Below, piece after piece: positions 16,601-31,600 of a stretch of DNA of 64,000 nt. This DNA comes from Mycteria americana (Eukaryota > Chordata > Aves > Ciconiiformes > Ciconiidae). A program made the position numbers and the translations under genes. The notes beneath the pieces are model-generated. The model saw only the letters and a program-made list of their open reading frames with translations, did not search any database and was not told the DNA's origin. Location of the stretch: the NCBI RefSeq assembly GCF_035582795.1, contig NC_134370.1, positions 38,737,501 through 38,801,500 of the forward strand, given 5' to 3'. Position 1 is the first letter of the stretch; the number at the start of each line of letters is the position of its first letter.

Positions 16601-19600
16601 AGAGGGGACCATACTGCACAGTCACTAGCTGGCAAGCATGACTGCACCTCATGAAACTACTAGTACATACTTAGCTCTTGATTACCCAGGGATTGTTTAT
16701 CTGGATTACAGATTAATTATACCATGTATACGGAAACAAGAAGTTATTCTGTATTAAGTCAACTGAAGTCCAGCAGGGCTTATCAGGTCTGGAGCAGTGC
16801 CACGCTGAGGCACAGAGCCAGCTCAGTGTTGACACCACTCCTGAGCTACAAAACCATCCCAGAACTTGGAACACTGTAGAGCGCAGAGCTCTCTCCCACC
16901 TTCTCTCTGCAGAGGCCAGCCTAGGTCTGGTCAACACCAGGCCAGAGCTTGTAAGTCCTCAAGGACCCAAGAAATTTTAGACCAGGAGGAATTTCTGCAT
17001 TACTTTCCCCAGCAAGTCCTTCGGTATCCACACAACCCACTACCTGTGCTGTCCCAGCCCTCTTTACCCTGACCATAGGAGAACAAGGCGGTTTGCATCA
17101 GGAGGTGGAAGAGAGGAAAGTACACGCACAAGCTGTTCGATCATGTTTACTACTGCACACTAGAACTCAAGAGCTGTTGCAAATAAATAAATGAAACTCT
17201 TTACAGGAAGAAATTCCTCAAGTGGGAGGACTGTCTCTTGTCAGCCAGCCTTTGAGTTCTGACATGCAGGGGACAGAAAAGTGTGTGGGCACAAACCTTC
17301 CAAAGTAAAATTTTAACCTAGTAAAATGTGAGGTTGGTTTTTGAAGCATCCTGCAGGACTGACTTACTGCTATGCTGGGTGAGCCATAACTTGAGGACGG
17401 GGGGTACCTGGGACAGGTATACAGAAGTGCAGGTGAAAGAGAGGAATCAAAAGCTACTTATAGTGCTTATGGAGGACTAATTTTGATCCTCAGACCCACT
17501 GAACCAACTGCAACTTCCCCTTTTAACCTCTTCCCCAAAAAAATAAACATAAAAAGGATGCAATCACATTTGCATGCCTTATGACATCTGCTAGTCTGTT
17601 TTCTTTTGGTTTTTTTCCCAGCTGACATAGCTGCAAAACCCCAAAATGCAAAGATGAAGTGTGACTGCATGACAATGACTAAACATTAAGTACAGAGATA
17701 AGGAACAAAGTTCACAGGCACATAAAACAGCCTGCCACGTTTGTTCCTAACATGATCCAAGCTAGCAGCAGCTGCTGCCACAGGCAGTGTGGAAGTGACT
17801 GTCACACCACTGACAACTTCTGCTTTTTTGGTAGTTTGTAAAAGCAACAGCTGTCACAGATAAACCCTAACAGAGCCTCAACACTGGATAAAGAAATCAT
17901 TGCATTTATCGTGAGGCAAATACATGGTAGCAGGAACACAACGTCCTAAGTTTCATGGGCTGTGTCATTCACTTCTCAACCTTTCTTATGAAAAGATTTG
18001 TGAAGTTGTCAGCTATTACCTTCAGGAAAAAAAAAAAAACAGCTGGTATAACATGGATTGCCTTCCTACCGCCGGGTGGGAGAGAAATGGGATTATTGCA
18101 TACTTGTAACACTGCCTGCAACATCGCTTACAATATTGCAGTGGTTGTGAAAACTTTGCTAGGCATGATTTGAGGATCTTGGGATTCACGTTACTGAACA
18201 CCAGACGCTTCTTGCCACCAGGCCTGCTCCTTGTTGGGCAAGCAGCCCCTACCCTCTACTCTCATCTAGATAACCTGCTCTTCAAGGAGCAGCCTCTATA
18301 CAGTCTTATTCCCTTTTCGATCTTTCCACCAAAGTACCAACACCTTACTCTTATATAAAGACAAACCTTCCTTCAAAGTCTGGCTTATCACCTGCATGCA
18401 AATGCTGAGCCACACACAGTTTTGGGGAGGTCAGAGTCAATGGTTTTCGGCAGTTGGTCAGATGCAGGTTAAGGAACAGAATCCAGGATGGATCCTCTTC
18501 CCAGGCACCAAGACTGGCATGCAGGTGACCACACAGAAAGCTTGTTCAGGCAGCTGAAAATCCACCCAAAAAGCTGAATTTCAGCCACATCAGCTTCCTA
18601 AATTGGCGCACAGTCAGCACATCAGTACCAACACGAGTGTACACCAGAGATGTGCCAAGAGAAGCTTGATCTACAGCAGCACCTTTAGCGCGGTGCAGCT
18701 ACAGCAGCAAAAACTCTTTTGGTCCACGCGGTTTATACCTGCAGAGGGAGTCTGCTCCTTTGCAGGAGGCTTTGTCAGCTTAGCTATCAACAGCAAACTC
18801 GTTCTGCTATAGCCAGGGCTTGAATCACTGTCACAGGATACAACTTCCCTACCGCCTGCGGCACGCCGGCAGCTGGCCAACACACAGTGATTCAGCACCC
18901 GCCAATGGCTCACACAAATATTTTTTTCTCTCCTCTAAATGGAAGTCCACAGGCTCAAGCGATGCCATGGGGAAAAGGGACTGGAAACAGGCATTGTTTT
19001 AAGCAGCTTTCCAACCCTACGCTATCTTCAAAAGCCAGGCAAAGTGTGTGGAAAAAGGCAAGCAAACAGACTTTTTTGTTCTCGATTTATTTATTATTTT
19101 CCAAATGGGAGGAGAGAGAAGAAAGCACAGGGAAAAAATATCCCCTCTCCTTTCTAAACTCACTCAGTATATCCCTTCCATTGCTCCCTTCCTCCAAATC
19201 ATTAAAACAGCAATAAGAGGTACAGTCCCTATTCTAGGATTTCTTTGGCCATGCCACTTGCATGTCACTGTCAAACCGTCAGACATAAAAGAACCACTTT
19301 GGTTCATGGTCTCTAAAGTTTTGCTTGCGTTTTCACCTTAGGAAACACGTCCATTCAGACCCTGGAGACAAAGCTGACCAAAAGTTTCACTGAGCTGAAC
19401 TACCCCATGAATAAGAAAGAGAACTACAATTTAATTCTAAGGTAGCATTAGAGTAAAAATATACCACAATCCACTGCATGGTCATAATGTAGTGGCAGAC
19501 TCACATAAAACCCCTGTAAACCTGCAAGTTGTAAATTCCACTAGTTGTCTCTCGCAAGGTGACCTGCTCATCACTACAGATAAAACCTGACAGATCTGCA

Positions 19601-22600
19601 GAGCTTAAGCCCCCACAAGACACATCACTCATTTCACTGTTCAAGTCCTACTTCAAACGTGCAGCCAGCACTACGACAAAGTTTGGAAGCCCCAGAATTT
19701 GGGAGGAAGACACAAGATGGTTTCTATAGGAGGCTTAGGTTTGCATCTACTGATTTTGCCTCCTCTCTCCTGTCCTCAGCTGCAGAAAGCGCAAAGAAGA
19801 ATTCATAGAGAGATTGACATCAAACACGCACACCCCCCCACAATTTTCCCCTGCACTTCAAAGCTGCCCTTTCTTTTTAAAGTTCAAACAACTACTAAAA
19901 TTAAAAAAAAAAAAAAATCATTGAAGCTTGCATAAAAGTGGTGATTTCTCCTCAAATTAGAGGGGAAATCCACAGAGCCAGCACTGCAAAACAAAGCACC
20001 TTGTGAACAGGAACACATGCACACATCAGACAAGAACAAACTCCCCCCATTCCTCCTCTATGTGCTGAGCTTAATTAGTCCTTCCAAATCATTGCAAGAA
20101 TGTGATTAGAATCTCCTGGGAGCCAAAAATCACCAATTCCTGTCTCTTTGCTCCTGTGTAACGTGATTAAAAGTAAGAACAAAAGTAGTAATTAGTGAGA
20201 AATAGGAAGCATCCATCCACTACTGAAAATGATTACTTTTAAAAACTGCTTAAAAACCTAGAACATCTCTCGATGCAATTTAAGGCAAAAGGCATGCCTG
20301 CACACCCCCCACCACAAGGGCATTGTTAGTGTTTTTATGCCCACGTTTAAACTAAGGAGAATATAGCCCCCATGTCTCAAATAAAGGCAACTTCTATAAA
20401 TAATGCAAGCTGCTCATCTGATTTAACATTCAGAAATCTAAAAAGACATGTTTCATTTTAGCATTTATTAAGCAAACCAAAAGGCTTCAAAGAGGAAGCA
20501 AGGGACTGCTCTCCAGGGATCCTGCTTCGGAAGATGTCCACGTGACATGGGGCAGGATGGTGCAGGGATCCCCAGGCTGCTGAAAGCCCTGGGAACAGCA
20601 CAAATATGTCACTGTGCTGCTTTTCCCAGACTGAGCAGCAGAGTATTAGCCCCAAAAAGTGCCGTTCTGCAACATGTCGTGGACATCAGAGCACAAAGGA
20701 AGTGAAATTGTCCCACTGAGAAGCAGACAGAAACTTTCGGTGTTTTCCACATAGCACAGCCACAGATACACTCTCCAGAAACACCGACAAGCTCCATCTG
20801 CCTTCAGGGACCATCACCAGGCACCAACAAAATTGGACGAGCAGTCCCAGCTGCTTAAAACAAGCTAGCAAATTCAGCGGATATGGACCTGGCAATAAGA
20901 CACGTTGCTTCTTGGAGACAGCAGTGATGAAATTTAGGAGAAAAACCGTTTGTTTTAGTTTACAACACTGCAAAAGTTGAATTGGGTAAACCAGAAGCCT
21001 TCTCAGTAGAAAAAGCCAGCAGCACCTCCCAAACAGATCAATTTAAAGATAACAATAACTCACAGCATTGCACCCTCCCTGGTTTAGCCATCTCTCTGTT
21101 TTACAGCCTCACTGGTTACTGAAGCGTAACTGCAGCAGTCTGAGAGACCAGCTACAGCAGGGCCTTCCAGAGACAGAAAGCATAGCATCAGTTTAAAAAA
21201 ATGCTCTTTTAAAATGACTTTGTAACTGTCCAAGCCTCCACAAATAATTCTGAAATGTTAATTCTGTTTTGGGGAGAAGAAAATAAGAAGTCTTTCAGCC
21301 CAACTACTTAAAGAGCATGTGACCTCCATATATCCACCCACATCTCTCCATCAATGATTAGCAACGCTGGACACTCTTCACAGTCAGGAAGGGCAACATG
21401 GGAGGAAGACAAAAAGTCCACTGGAGAGACTCATTTGGACAAGATAATTACAGGGATGCAATTAATCTTATGTTTCCGGCCAATCAACTTTTCAACCTTC
21501 CCTGTCACCCTGCAAATTTGACTGTTCAAGCAGCTAGAACGTAACGTCCATAGCAGGTTGCACGCTTCCCCGTTTGCTTTGCCTCTGCTTGAATCTCAGC
21601 TGCGGCTTTGCAGCACAATACTCAAAAGGGAGGGGAAGAAGAAAGGAGCAAAGGGAAAAGTGGGATTCCCCAGAGAGCATCTGTGGAGGTCTCACATTGG
21701 CTGTGATCACTGTCTGATTGTTTTGGAACAGTTTTTTACCCGTTCTGAACCTCTCCTCTTAGGCAATTCTACTTTTAAATTTCAGTGAAAGAGAACACAG
21801 GGCCAAGGTCGACACTTCTACAACACACGCTTTACATAACAAAAACTGAACACACGCATTGCAGGCTTCAGCAAGCAAAGTTCTCCAAGCATACAATAAG
21901 CTTCACAGAGTTATCTGACTGTTGTATCAATTGACATCTCAACTGTTGATAAAGATGAGTTTCAATGCTTTAGACCCAGCCTCTTCCCCACTCCAGAGAT
22001 AATCTCACCAGTGTTCCAAGCACTGCAAACCAGGAAGGAGGTTAAATGCTTTTTATAAGCAGAGACGCATGCTCCTTCTCTAAGGTTGCAGGTGGCACAA
22101 GGAATACAGTCCTGAGAAGACAAGTCAGGTCACAGGCTGCAACCTCCTGCTATCAAAAGCAATCACATCTTGTACTCCCAGACACTGCACAGTCAAGTTT
22201 CATCTTCAATCCAGTTGGAGTTTGGTCCCAACTACACCTACTATAAAGCTACTCTAGTACTTACCTCCTAACACGACCAAGCCTCCAACTGCCAGATTAA
22301 GCCCATTCAAGGCCTGTTCAGCTCATAAGCTCTTGGGTCAACACTGCCTTCCCATATGGATCTTCAGCTGTTGCTAGCATTCTCCCTCCTTAGCATATTT
22401 ACAGACAGCAATCACCTCACACCCAGCCTCTGAAAAATCTCATCTGGATTCTTCTCACAAATGGAACTACGTCCTCGCAAGTTATTAAGCAGCCTGTTTG
22501 TATCACAGCTGCACCTGATCACCATGCTAGGACATAATACCTCACTGTCCCATGCACCACGTAAACAGGGAGAGAATTTGGCCTAAGGAATTCAGGATCC

Positions 22601-25600
22601 TTACCAAAAAGGTAAAGCAAGAGAGAAGAGCATAAGAAAACATGGCTCATTTTTATAACACTAATTCACCGTGTAAGTTCACAACCTTTGCTCTTTGACC
22701 AACTTTGAAATCATCAATTTAAGGACACACACCTGGACTCTTGCTAGGAACTCTACCAAGGCTTTAAAACTGGTTTCCACTCTAGCACACTGGAAGGCCA
22801 CATAAGCCTGGAAAGACAGCTTTCCAGCTGGACAGATGACAATACATGCCATGCCTACTTGATCACCAATACTTCAAGCTGCTTGTTGGTGACCAGCCAG
22901 CCAGCCAGCCGGCCGGCCTTGTCCTCAATCTTAGCATTCTGGCAGGCTCACAGATTTCCAGTTCAGCGATTAAAACTGAGGGGAGCTACTCAAAGTGACA
23001 CTGCGCTATTCACCATCCCCCACTGACAACCAGCCTGGCTACATTACACTGGTTCTCTTTTCCAACTGCCATCAAGCCTGTATCATTTAAGAGTGTGAAA
23101 AAAAAAAAATGCTGAAGTAAATGGTCTTGTCTAAAGAACTACTTCCCTGAGTTAAACTGTCTCTCATAAAGCTTCACCGAGAAGAGCAATTAGCAACAGT
23201 CTTCTGTACAGCTATGTTGGCGTGGCATATACCAGAATGAGCTCGACCTCAGCCAGATAGCAGAAGGTGCATTTACACTTAAATCAAAGTCGGAAGTATC
23301 TAAAGTGTTCATGGGACACTTGAAGACAGGCTACTTACAGCACCACACGAGTTGGGGCCCCCATTGAAGAGCGTACAGGCAATCCTCACTACTTCTGCTT
23401 CCATCTTCCTCAAACCAGGGAATATATCCGGATGGAGAGGATTACTCCAGGCAAACTCTTCATACACCTTCAGAAAACAAAGGCATAAAGTTAGCCTTGC
23501 AGATGAAGCACTGAATTATCAGTGCAGATTTGGGAACTCACCATACACACTGTATAAGCAAATTAGCTGCATTTAGCCGCAGACAATACTGCAGATCTCC
23601 TTGGACTTAACTCCTGCTGCAAGTAAATAATATCACAAGCTGGCAAGCTACAGCTGAGGGGAGGAAAACAACTCACTTGTTTTTCTAGGGCATTCTGGCC
23701 TCTAGAGTGATTCTATAACATCACAATATTTCTTTTTGTAAAGACAGGTTGAATTGTTTAGCTATTTTTAAAAAAGAACACAATATGCACCCTATGATTG
23801 CTTTACACAAAGCAGGCCAAAAAACTCACTTTGAAGAACTAGTTTTAAAGTTTACTATTAAAGGGGAATTCTGAAGCACAACTGCCCACCCACACCGCAA
23901 CAAAAGTAGCCGTGGAAACCAGTATTTCATGCTCGTTCTGCAGTTGCGGGCTCACGGGATAAGGCTGGAACAGGCCAGTTCCGACCTCCTGCAGTTGAGA
24001 TCAAAAAGCAACTGCAGGGATGTTAAAAGAAATACAGCAGGAAAAACCAGCGAATAATCAGCACAAACAGAGGGAATGTTTCCACAACACTCAATCCAAG
24101 CTGAGGCCCCTCTAGAAAGGCTGCTCTGAGCTTTATGTTTCCCCAGAAGTGGCAAAGAAAATGTCAACAAGCAGAAGAAAACACCAATAGCAACCACCAA
24201 ACAGAGCTCATTATAGCTGTTATAAAAGCTGTTCCCAGGAGCAAGAAGGCTAGACTTCCCTTTCTAGCAAAAAACCTCTTGAAGTAGATATATTTGAAAG
24301 CAGACCTTTGGGCTGTTTAGGTTATTTTCCAACCTTCTCAAAGGGAAAAGTTCCTGAGTAGGTAAACAGACCTAACAAAGACACCACTGAAGCATGCCAA
24401 TGCCCCATTGTTGTAAGATTTGGACTGCCAAAAAACATTTTACAAACTTCTTTTTTGCTTAAACCAAGAGGAATTCAGTTTTGCTCAGTGAAGCTGTTCC
24501 AGTGCAAAGCCCCACAGCCTCCCAGTAACAGGACAAACAAGGATGCTTTCACTCCAGCCTGCAGCAAAGGCACATCTGTTGGGGGGCTTGCTGAAGCTGA
24601 TCTATGGCAATTTTATGCCTCCTACCATTCCCTGAATTAGAAGGTCAGTACCAGTTTCCAGTTCACTTGTAACCAGGTTCTTACTTTCTTACTCAAAATA
24701 ACATCTCATCTGATTGGATCCTAGTTATCTCTACATGGTGTTTTCACAGGGACAGTCACTTGGCCAGCTTTACACTGCCCAAATGCTTTGGTAATAATTC
24801 CCCTTCCACTTACATTTACCCTAGGCTCTGTCTTCGTAGTTGGGCAGTCTTAGTTTCAGATCTTCCCTATTTATTTTGAAAGATGCTGGAACAGTGTTGA
24901 GGGGTTTCCGGTCACCCTGAAGATGCTAAGGATATCTGCAAAGATGCTAAGTTAGACTGCTTGCACTTTACCTTCACTAGCAGACGGGTGAGTTTCTCTT
25001 CACCACTGTACACAGTCCCAGAGACTTTCCCATCCTGCCAACGTACATCTCCTGAAAGAGAAGAGCACACTGCTTGCAAACACAGCCATTCTCAGAAAGC
25101 ATTTAGAAGTGCACAGAGACGTCCCTCCACCAGTTCTGCAGATGAGGATTCAGCTTTTGAGATTTCACTGATGGGGAACGAGTATGATTTTTGTGCCACA
25201 GAGATAGCTGTGTGCGATGCTAAGCCTCCGGCATCCTGTATCCCATGAACTTAGCAAACTGCAAGTAAATGATGACTAAAGAGTCAGCACATAAACAACA
25301 TCTAGCTGCAGCAAGCAGTTATATTAATATGTAATCCTCTTAATCCCCACTCAGTCTCCCCAAACTGCTGTCCAACCAACTGAACTCTAAAGTGGCTAAA
25401 GTTAAAGTCACTTTCAAAGAGCACCCATCACCACTGTGATGGAAAGGCCAAGCTTGTATTGCTGAAACCTACAGTGCCGGGTGCCTCAATTAAATTTAAC
25501 CTAAAACACTATGCTGCTGAAGCTTTAACAAATGAGAGGAAGTGGATGGACCAGTATCAGCAGCACACCCTGCTGAAAAGTGTTTCAACCCACTGCCCAA

Positions 25601-28600
25601 CATGATGGTACTTAACCAAGTAACTTTCTGCCTCCAAACAACCCAGCAGTGTATTTCCACTTGTTCAGTTATTTACTCCCTCTCCTAACTGTTAGCCTCC
25701 ATCATAAAACTCAACAGCATCAGCTTCACAAGCATATATAAGGTGAACATAGTCACAATCCAATCCTCATTTCCAAGCAACTTTCAAAGGGGAGTGCGTG
25801 TGTGCGGGAAGGAGGGGACCATAGGGAAAGAAAAAAAAGGAAAAAAGAACCCAGTGAAGGAAGGAAATAATCATTTGAGGGAAAACACAGACAGAAGCTA
25901 CATAAGCAATACATAAAAGTAAAAAAGAAGGAAGTTGTTAAAGGATACTCTATTGCAAAACTGTTTGTTTCTGAATTTAGAGTAGATGCACTGTTCTAGC
26001 AGAAAATTCAAGGCATTTCTCTAATTTGGGATAGGAACAGGGCAGTCATGTCTTCTCCTCTGGACAGCAAGTCACCCAGATTTGCTCATTACAAGTAATA
26101 GGTACATGAATCAGGGTGGAGATACTTACATGAGTGAGGCAACTCAAATTAAGTTTCAGACGCTGCTTATGTGGACTCAAGCCAGGAGAACATCATCATG
26201 ACTTTGCCTTCCTTAAATGGCATTTTCAAGGTGCAAACCATTATGACTTCGATTAAGAGACAGTCTTGGAAATTCCCTAAAAATCCTGCTTGGAAGTTGG
26301 GTTGTTTTATTATGAGTATTCCCCAGGGCTTCACAGAAAACACATTTCTGGTAAAGTCAAACATCAAGGCAACTGCTCAGAAATGTAATCGAAAATGCAT
26401 TCAAATAGTTTCCTCCCTATTTCTCTTCTCCTCAGCTCTCCCATTATCAGTCTAGAACTCTTGGGGAAGGAACGGAATTTCACTGTAAACGCCCAAATAC
26501 AGTATTAGAAGTCATGAATACTGATCTTAGCCACTTCCAGAAGGAAAACAGACAAAAACTTGCAAGCAAAGAGCATCAGGAAAGAAACATATAAGATGAA
26601 ACCACATGAGCAGGAGTCATTAGATCTCATTTAAGAGATTAAGTCTAATGTTAGGTCTATGAAACAGACCCACCTCTGCTGCAGTACAGACTCACATTCA
26701 TACCTTTTGAGCTGTACTCTTTCATCTTCTCTAGTACTTCAGGCTGGCTCATGCCTTGTTCCGGCAGCGCTTTGATATAATCCTTTTCATCTTTCAGGAA
26801 GGATAAACTGGAAGTGACATCATTCAAGGCTTCATCAATCTTCTTTTGAATCTAAAAAGAAAGGAAAACCCTATCAACAATGGCGCTGGCCATATTATAA
26901 GTAATTGTTGAGTGCATGCAAGATTGAACTCACTAGCTACATCCATACCATTGAGCAGAATAGATAGGAACTGTTTCAGCTCTATGACCAAAAAGCATAG
27001 GAGAGTTGACAGCCACACAGCTCAACTCTTCCTTCCTACCAACCTCTCCCTCCAAAAACAAGCTGCCTGGAATGGTGAACTGGCATGCACTAGTCTCTAA
27101 ACCACATGGGGAATTGCCTATGGGAATGCTAGCTGGCACAGTCCAGAATTGTGCCAAGTAACCACTATGGGCGATTGCAGAGTGGCGCTTGGGGCACTGC
27201 TTGGCTACATTTCATTTAACAGCACAGACAGCACCACCACCACAACGTTCAGACAGAATACGTTCTTTACTGGGTATCAACGAGCAGTGGGAGCTTAGAG
27301 CCCCATCCTTAATGCTTCAGAAAACAAAGCTCAAGGCAAAAATACTGCATTTTTATCCACCGAACCTTTTTAAGTCACAGTTTTTGATTTGTGGAAGTCT
27401 TCAGATGCATTCTATTTTGTACCTTGTCTGCTCTGCTATCATACACAGTTTAGAAACTCCTGAAAATAGAGAGAAACAACAAAGAAATCTCCACTACAGG
27501 CACAGTTAGGAGATTTCTTTCCTCCCACCCGCACCTTACATTCAGGAGGCCCAGACTTCTCCTCACAACACATTCCAAAGCAGAGACTCTTCTTCCAGGC
27601 AACACAGGGGTTGGGATATCATCTGCTTTAAAGACTTTTGGACATTGGAATGCCTCAAAGTCAAGGCCTCCTGTAAGCAACTGATAGGTTATCAGGTATC
27701 AGCCTACCAAAGAGCGGAAACAGTACATAGATAGGACACACCAGGAGTCCTCTGGCACAGGAGAGCTTAACAGCTTAACAGAAGGTAAGTCTGGACAAAA
27801 TAGGGACTGTATACACTTGGCCCAGAAGGTGTCCTTTTCTAACAGGCAGACAACAAATATAAGAAGAGAACAAGTCATTAATTCATCTCATCAAAGGCTA
27901 CTCAAGTCCGAAGGTGAAAGTTGGGGTACTTCACATGACATAAAGGGGGGATGCTAGTCCCTTCCAGACAGCTGGGGGAGAAACTCGAGAACTGCTTCCA
28001 CATCCATGGCAAAAGGAAAAAGTTCTTCTTTGCTACTTTCATTTGATAAAATCACCTATAACAGACCTGACCCCCCAAATCAATGTAAATCTGCCAACAC
28101 ATCAAGCAGAAAGAAGGGCAATCATCAAGTGTGATACTACCATGTACTATGTAAAATAAACCAAGATGTGCATTTCTCGATCATTAAGTCATTAACATGC
28201 TAAAACATGCTGACGTTTGTAGTGTCAAGGTTTTATGCAAAAAACACCCATCTCCCAAACACTAAAGCTTGTCTCATTTTAATGATTACACAAACTTCTG
28301 ATATCTTTGTGCTATAATGCTAACTATTGTTAATAGGTATCTGAGGTCTAAACTAATCATGGCCAGTCATCTGATCAAAAAAATTATCTTTCTGTGTTGC
28401 ACAACAAATGCCTGGTTATCTCAGACTTGCTTGAGAATTAGACGTTGTTTCAGAAGAACAACTCCAGTTCAATCCTGTCCCCTTCTTCCATAAATAAAAT
28501 TATTTTCTTAAAATTTAACAATGAGGAAATGTTACTGGAAAATTCTGTAACTGCACTTACTGATTCTTGGTTAAAAAAAAAAAAGGTGGCACCCCCATTT

Positions 28601-31600
28601 TATGAGAGTGATACTACGACAAAAAGACTAGGTAGAAATTATAACTTTCATTAAACCAGGTGGCAGTAGAAAACCTTCCATACCTGTATCCTTGGATCAT
28701 TATGACCACAGTAATATGACAGCAAAGATGCACAGAACTGTAAGGTCCCAGAGAGCACTATGCAGGCTGAAACAAGGACCTGGGATAATATTAAGAAAAG
28801 TTGTTCAAATACTTACCATAGCCCCGATAAACGGCATTTTTCTCAGTAGTTTAAAGAACTGTTTTTTAGTTCGGGACATTAAACCTGAAAGACAAAAGTC
28901 AGAAATTAACCTAATATGACTCAAGAAACAAAAAAATGGACTTGGGTACAATATTTCCGACACAGCCCATGATACAGGCTCAGTATTTCTGATCCAGGCT
29001 AAAGTAACACTCTGACCAAGGGGACATGGTGAGATAGATTAGTGTATCAAAGCACAAGGTTCAGAAATGGACCAGGCTACAGAAACACCTGGCTTGCAGA
29101 ACAGTAGCCATTTATGGGAATCAATAATTTGACTCGTTTTCTTACTTATATGGGAATTTGCACCCACATGTGGAATTTTACAGAGAAGAGGGGGACTCTA
29201 GCATTTGCTAACGGCAAGGTCTCCAGCAAAAAGGGAAAATGCTTCTTGAAGTTATTTTCTTCATCTTCTAACCAGAATAATACTGTAACATGAAAACACC
29301 CAGCAACGTGAAACAGGCTCCCAGACCAAAGGAGGAAATAGTGGTTCAGCTGTAACGTGACAAGGATTCACCCGGTGTCTGGCCATCCAATATAGGAAAC
29401 GCATGATGCAATGGGAGGTGACTCAGGGGAAGGGGACGGACAGAGGGAAGAGCAGAAATTCCACCACAATCCAAATACTGAAATGAGAGAAACCACTGAT
29501 GACAAACACCGGAAAACTCCGGGGGTAGCTCTAAAGGCAGGAATGAAAAGCAGGATGACACAGATGCTTTATAGCCACCAAAAACGCCTTTTGAGTCCTA
29601 CAGGCATTTCAACTGAGCACCAGCAGTTACAGGACACCTACAGCAAGAAATAACTAAACAAACTTTAAAAATCAACCATTTTAGAACTTTGCATATTTAT
29701 CTACATTTTCCCCGCCACTTCATACATATTTCATTTCATATATATTTTGAAAAGCTACAGAAGGATAGTAATTGCAGCGGGGCACATTCTGTAGCAAATA
29801 CTCGTTAACACTCTGACAATAACATTTCAGTGTGCACACTGTTTCATTAATAACTTCCACAGTAAGAGAGGACTGCAAACTCCTGAAAAACTCAGACAAT
29901 CTAATTGGATCTTGTAACAGTTAGTCAATACTTAAAAAAAACACACTGTGCAACAGTACAAACGCTAGCCAAGAGGCTAACATAATCCTGTACTGAGCAA
30001 AAGCTTCATCCCATTTTGTTCTTTCCATAGATGTTCCCACTATTCAGCTACTCCCGTCTTTAAAAAGAAAAAAGGCTGGTTGAGGAACAGAGGAGAGACA
30101 CAGAAGTGAACACCAAGTTAACAACTCAGCTATTTTTAACAAACTGCCACTGGATTGTAACCCTAAGGCCTCTGGGAACTGCAAAGCACCATGTTCTCCT
30201 CTGAGGGCAACGTAGTTACCTCTGTCCATGACACAGACAGAGAAAACTGCAGGTTCATCAAAAGAGATCTCACTGAAGAGCTGTCAATATCAGAAACTGC
30301 GCAAAACAGGAAGATGCTCCGGGCGGGGGAAAGGGGGGTGGAATCCACACAACAATACCACATGCAATTATCTTGAACATCCTGAGGATGAAACGTGCTT
30401 CCAACACCAAATCAAAACCACGTCTCCTCCCCCAGCAGGAAGGGAAACAATCAAGAGCAAGAGTTATCCAGACACTTTTCACCAGTGACTAAGTTCACAA
30501 GAACCCAGCTCTCCGATAAACTTCCCCAGGTTTCGAGCAAGAAGGGAGTGTTGTGACAGGTAAATCATTTAGCCAAAAGCAAAAAGGAGATAAGAGGAAG
30601 GGAAGGAGATGCAGGTGCATTCCAGGATGGCCGACCGCACCCTCTGAAGGAATGGAGGTGTTTCAATGGTCAGACAGGCCTTGACCTTAATTTGGAAGAG
30701 AGTTTTGTTCATACTACTTGACAGCAGAGGCCTGTTTTAGCAAGTGTTTAGCCTTGTTTCATCCTCTTTCCCTCCACTACTTAGGAACAACTCTGTCCCC
30801 CCTCCCTTCCCCCCAAACATAAGAAAATCCCCTATTTCAAATACTTACTCTCAGACTGGAAGAGGAAGCCATGCAGCCATACACTTAGAAGCGTAGAAGA
30901 AAACGTCAACCCAACCAGTTGCCACGGTTCAAGTCCATCACACTGGGCATTTACAAAGCTCGTTGCTTTCTCCCAATACATCTGGAGGATTTCCTTGTAG
31001 GGAATAATGGCATCCTGCACAAAAGAAAATGAGACTGATATTAAGAGAAGTTCAAATGCATACAAATAGGGCATCAAAAAGTCTATGAGTCTATTGTCTA
31101 TTAAAAAGATGCTTTTCAGTACACAGACCCCATGCTTGCCTTAATTCCTGTAAACAGAACAGGTAGGAGATAGTTATCATTCATTTCTAGCCAAGAGCTA
31201 CTGATAAAAATAAACATCTTGAGAGATTTCAAATATTCAGAGAGAAGGGCCAAGGGCAGATGAGTAAGATGTGCAAGCTTCACAGCCCCAAGACTCATCA
31301 CAAGATCCTACCATGGCCCGAGAGAAGCAATTGTGTTAATCTCAATATTTTTTCCAAGGAATTATTAGGTGGTGAGTGAAGACTGAACTAGTACAATACA
31401 CCCATCAGAGGAGCCACCGTTCAACAGGTACCACCAAAACAGGTCTATTAAGTACCCAGGGCTGGATTTTTAAAGAAGATGTAAGTACTCAGCAACTCCT
31501 TAAGTTTAAGATCTAATTAGTACTTTCCATACAAAGGGAGGACAGAAGAGACAAACACTGCTGCTGCCAAAAAAAAAAAAAAACCACACAGAACACTGTG

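Noticed and set aside
25260-25390. ATGATGA and CTGA boxes suggesting an intronic C/D snoRNA
   Set aside because: Spacing and the lack of a flanking terminal stem do not fit. Such short boxes occur often by chance.
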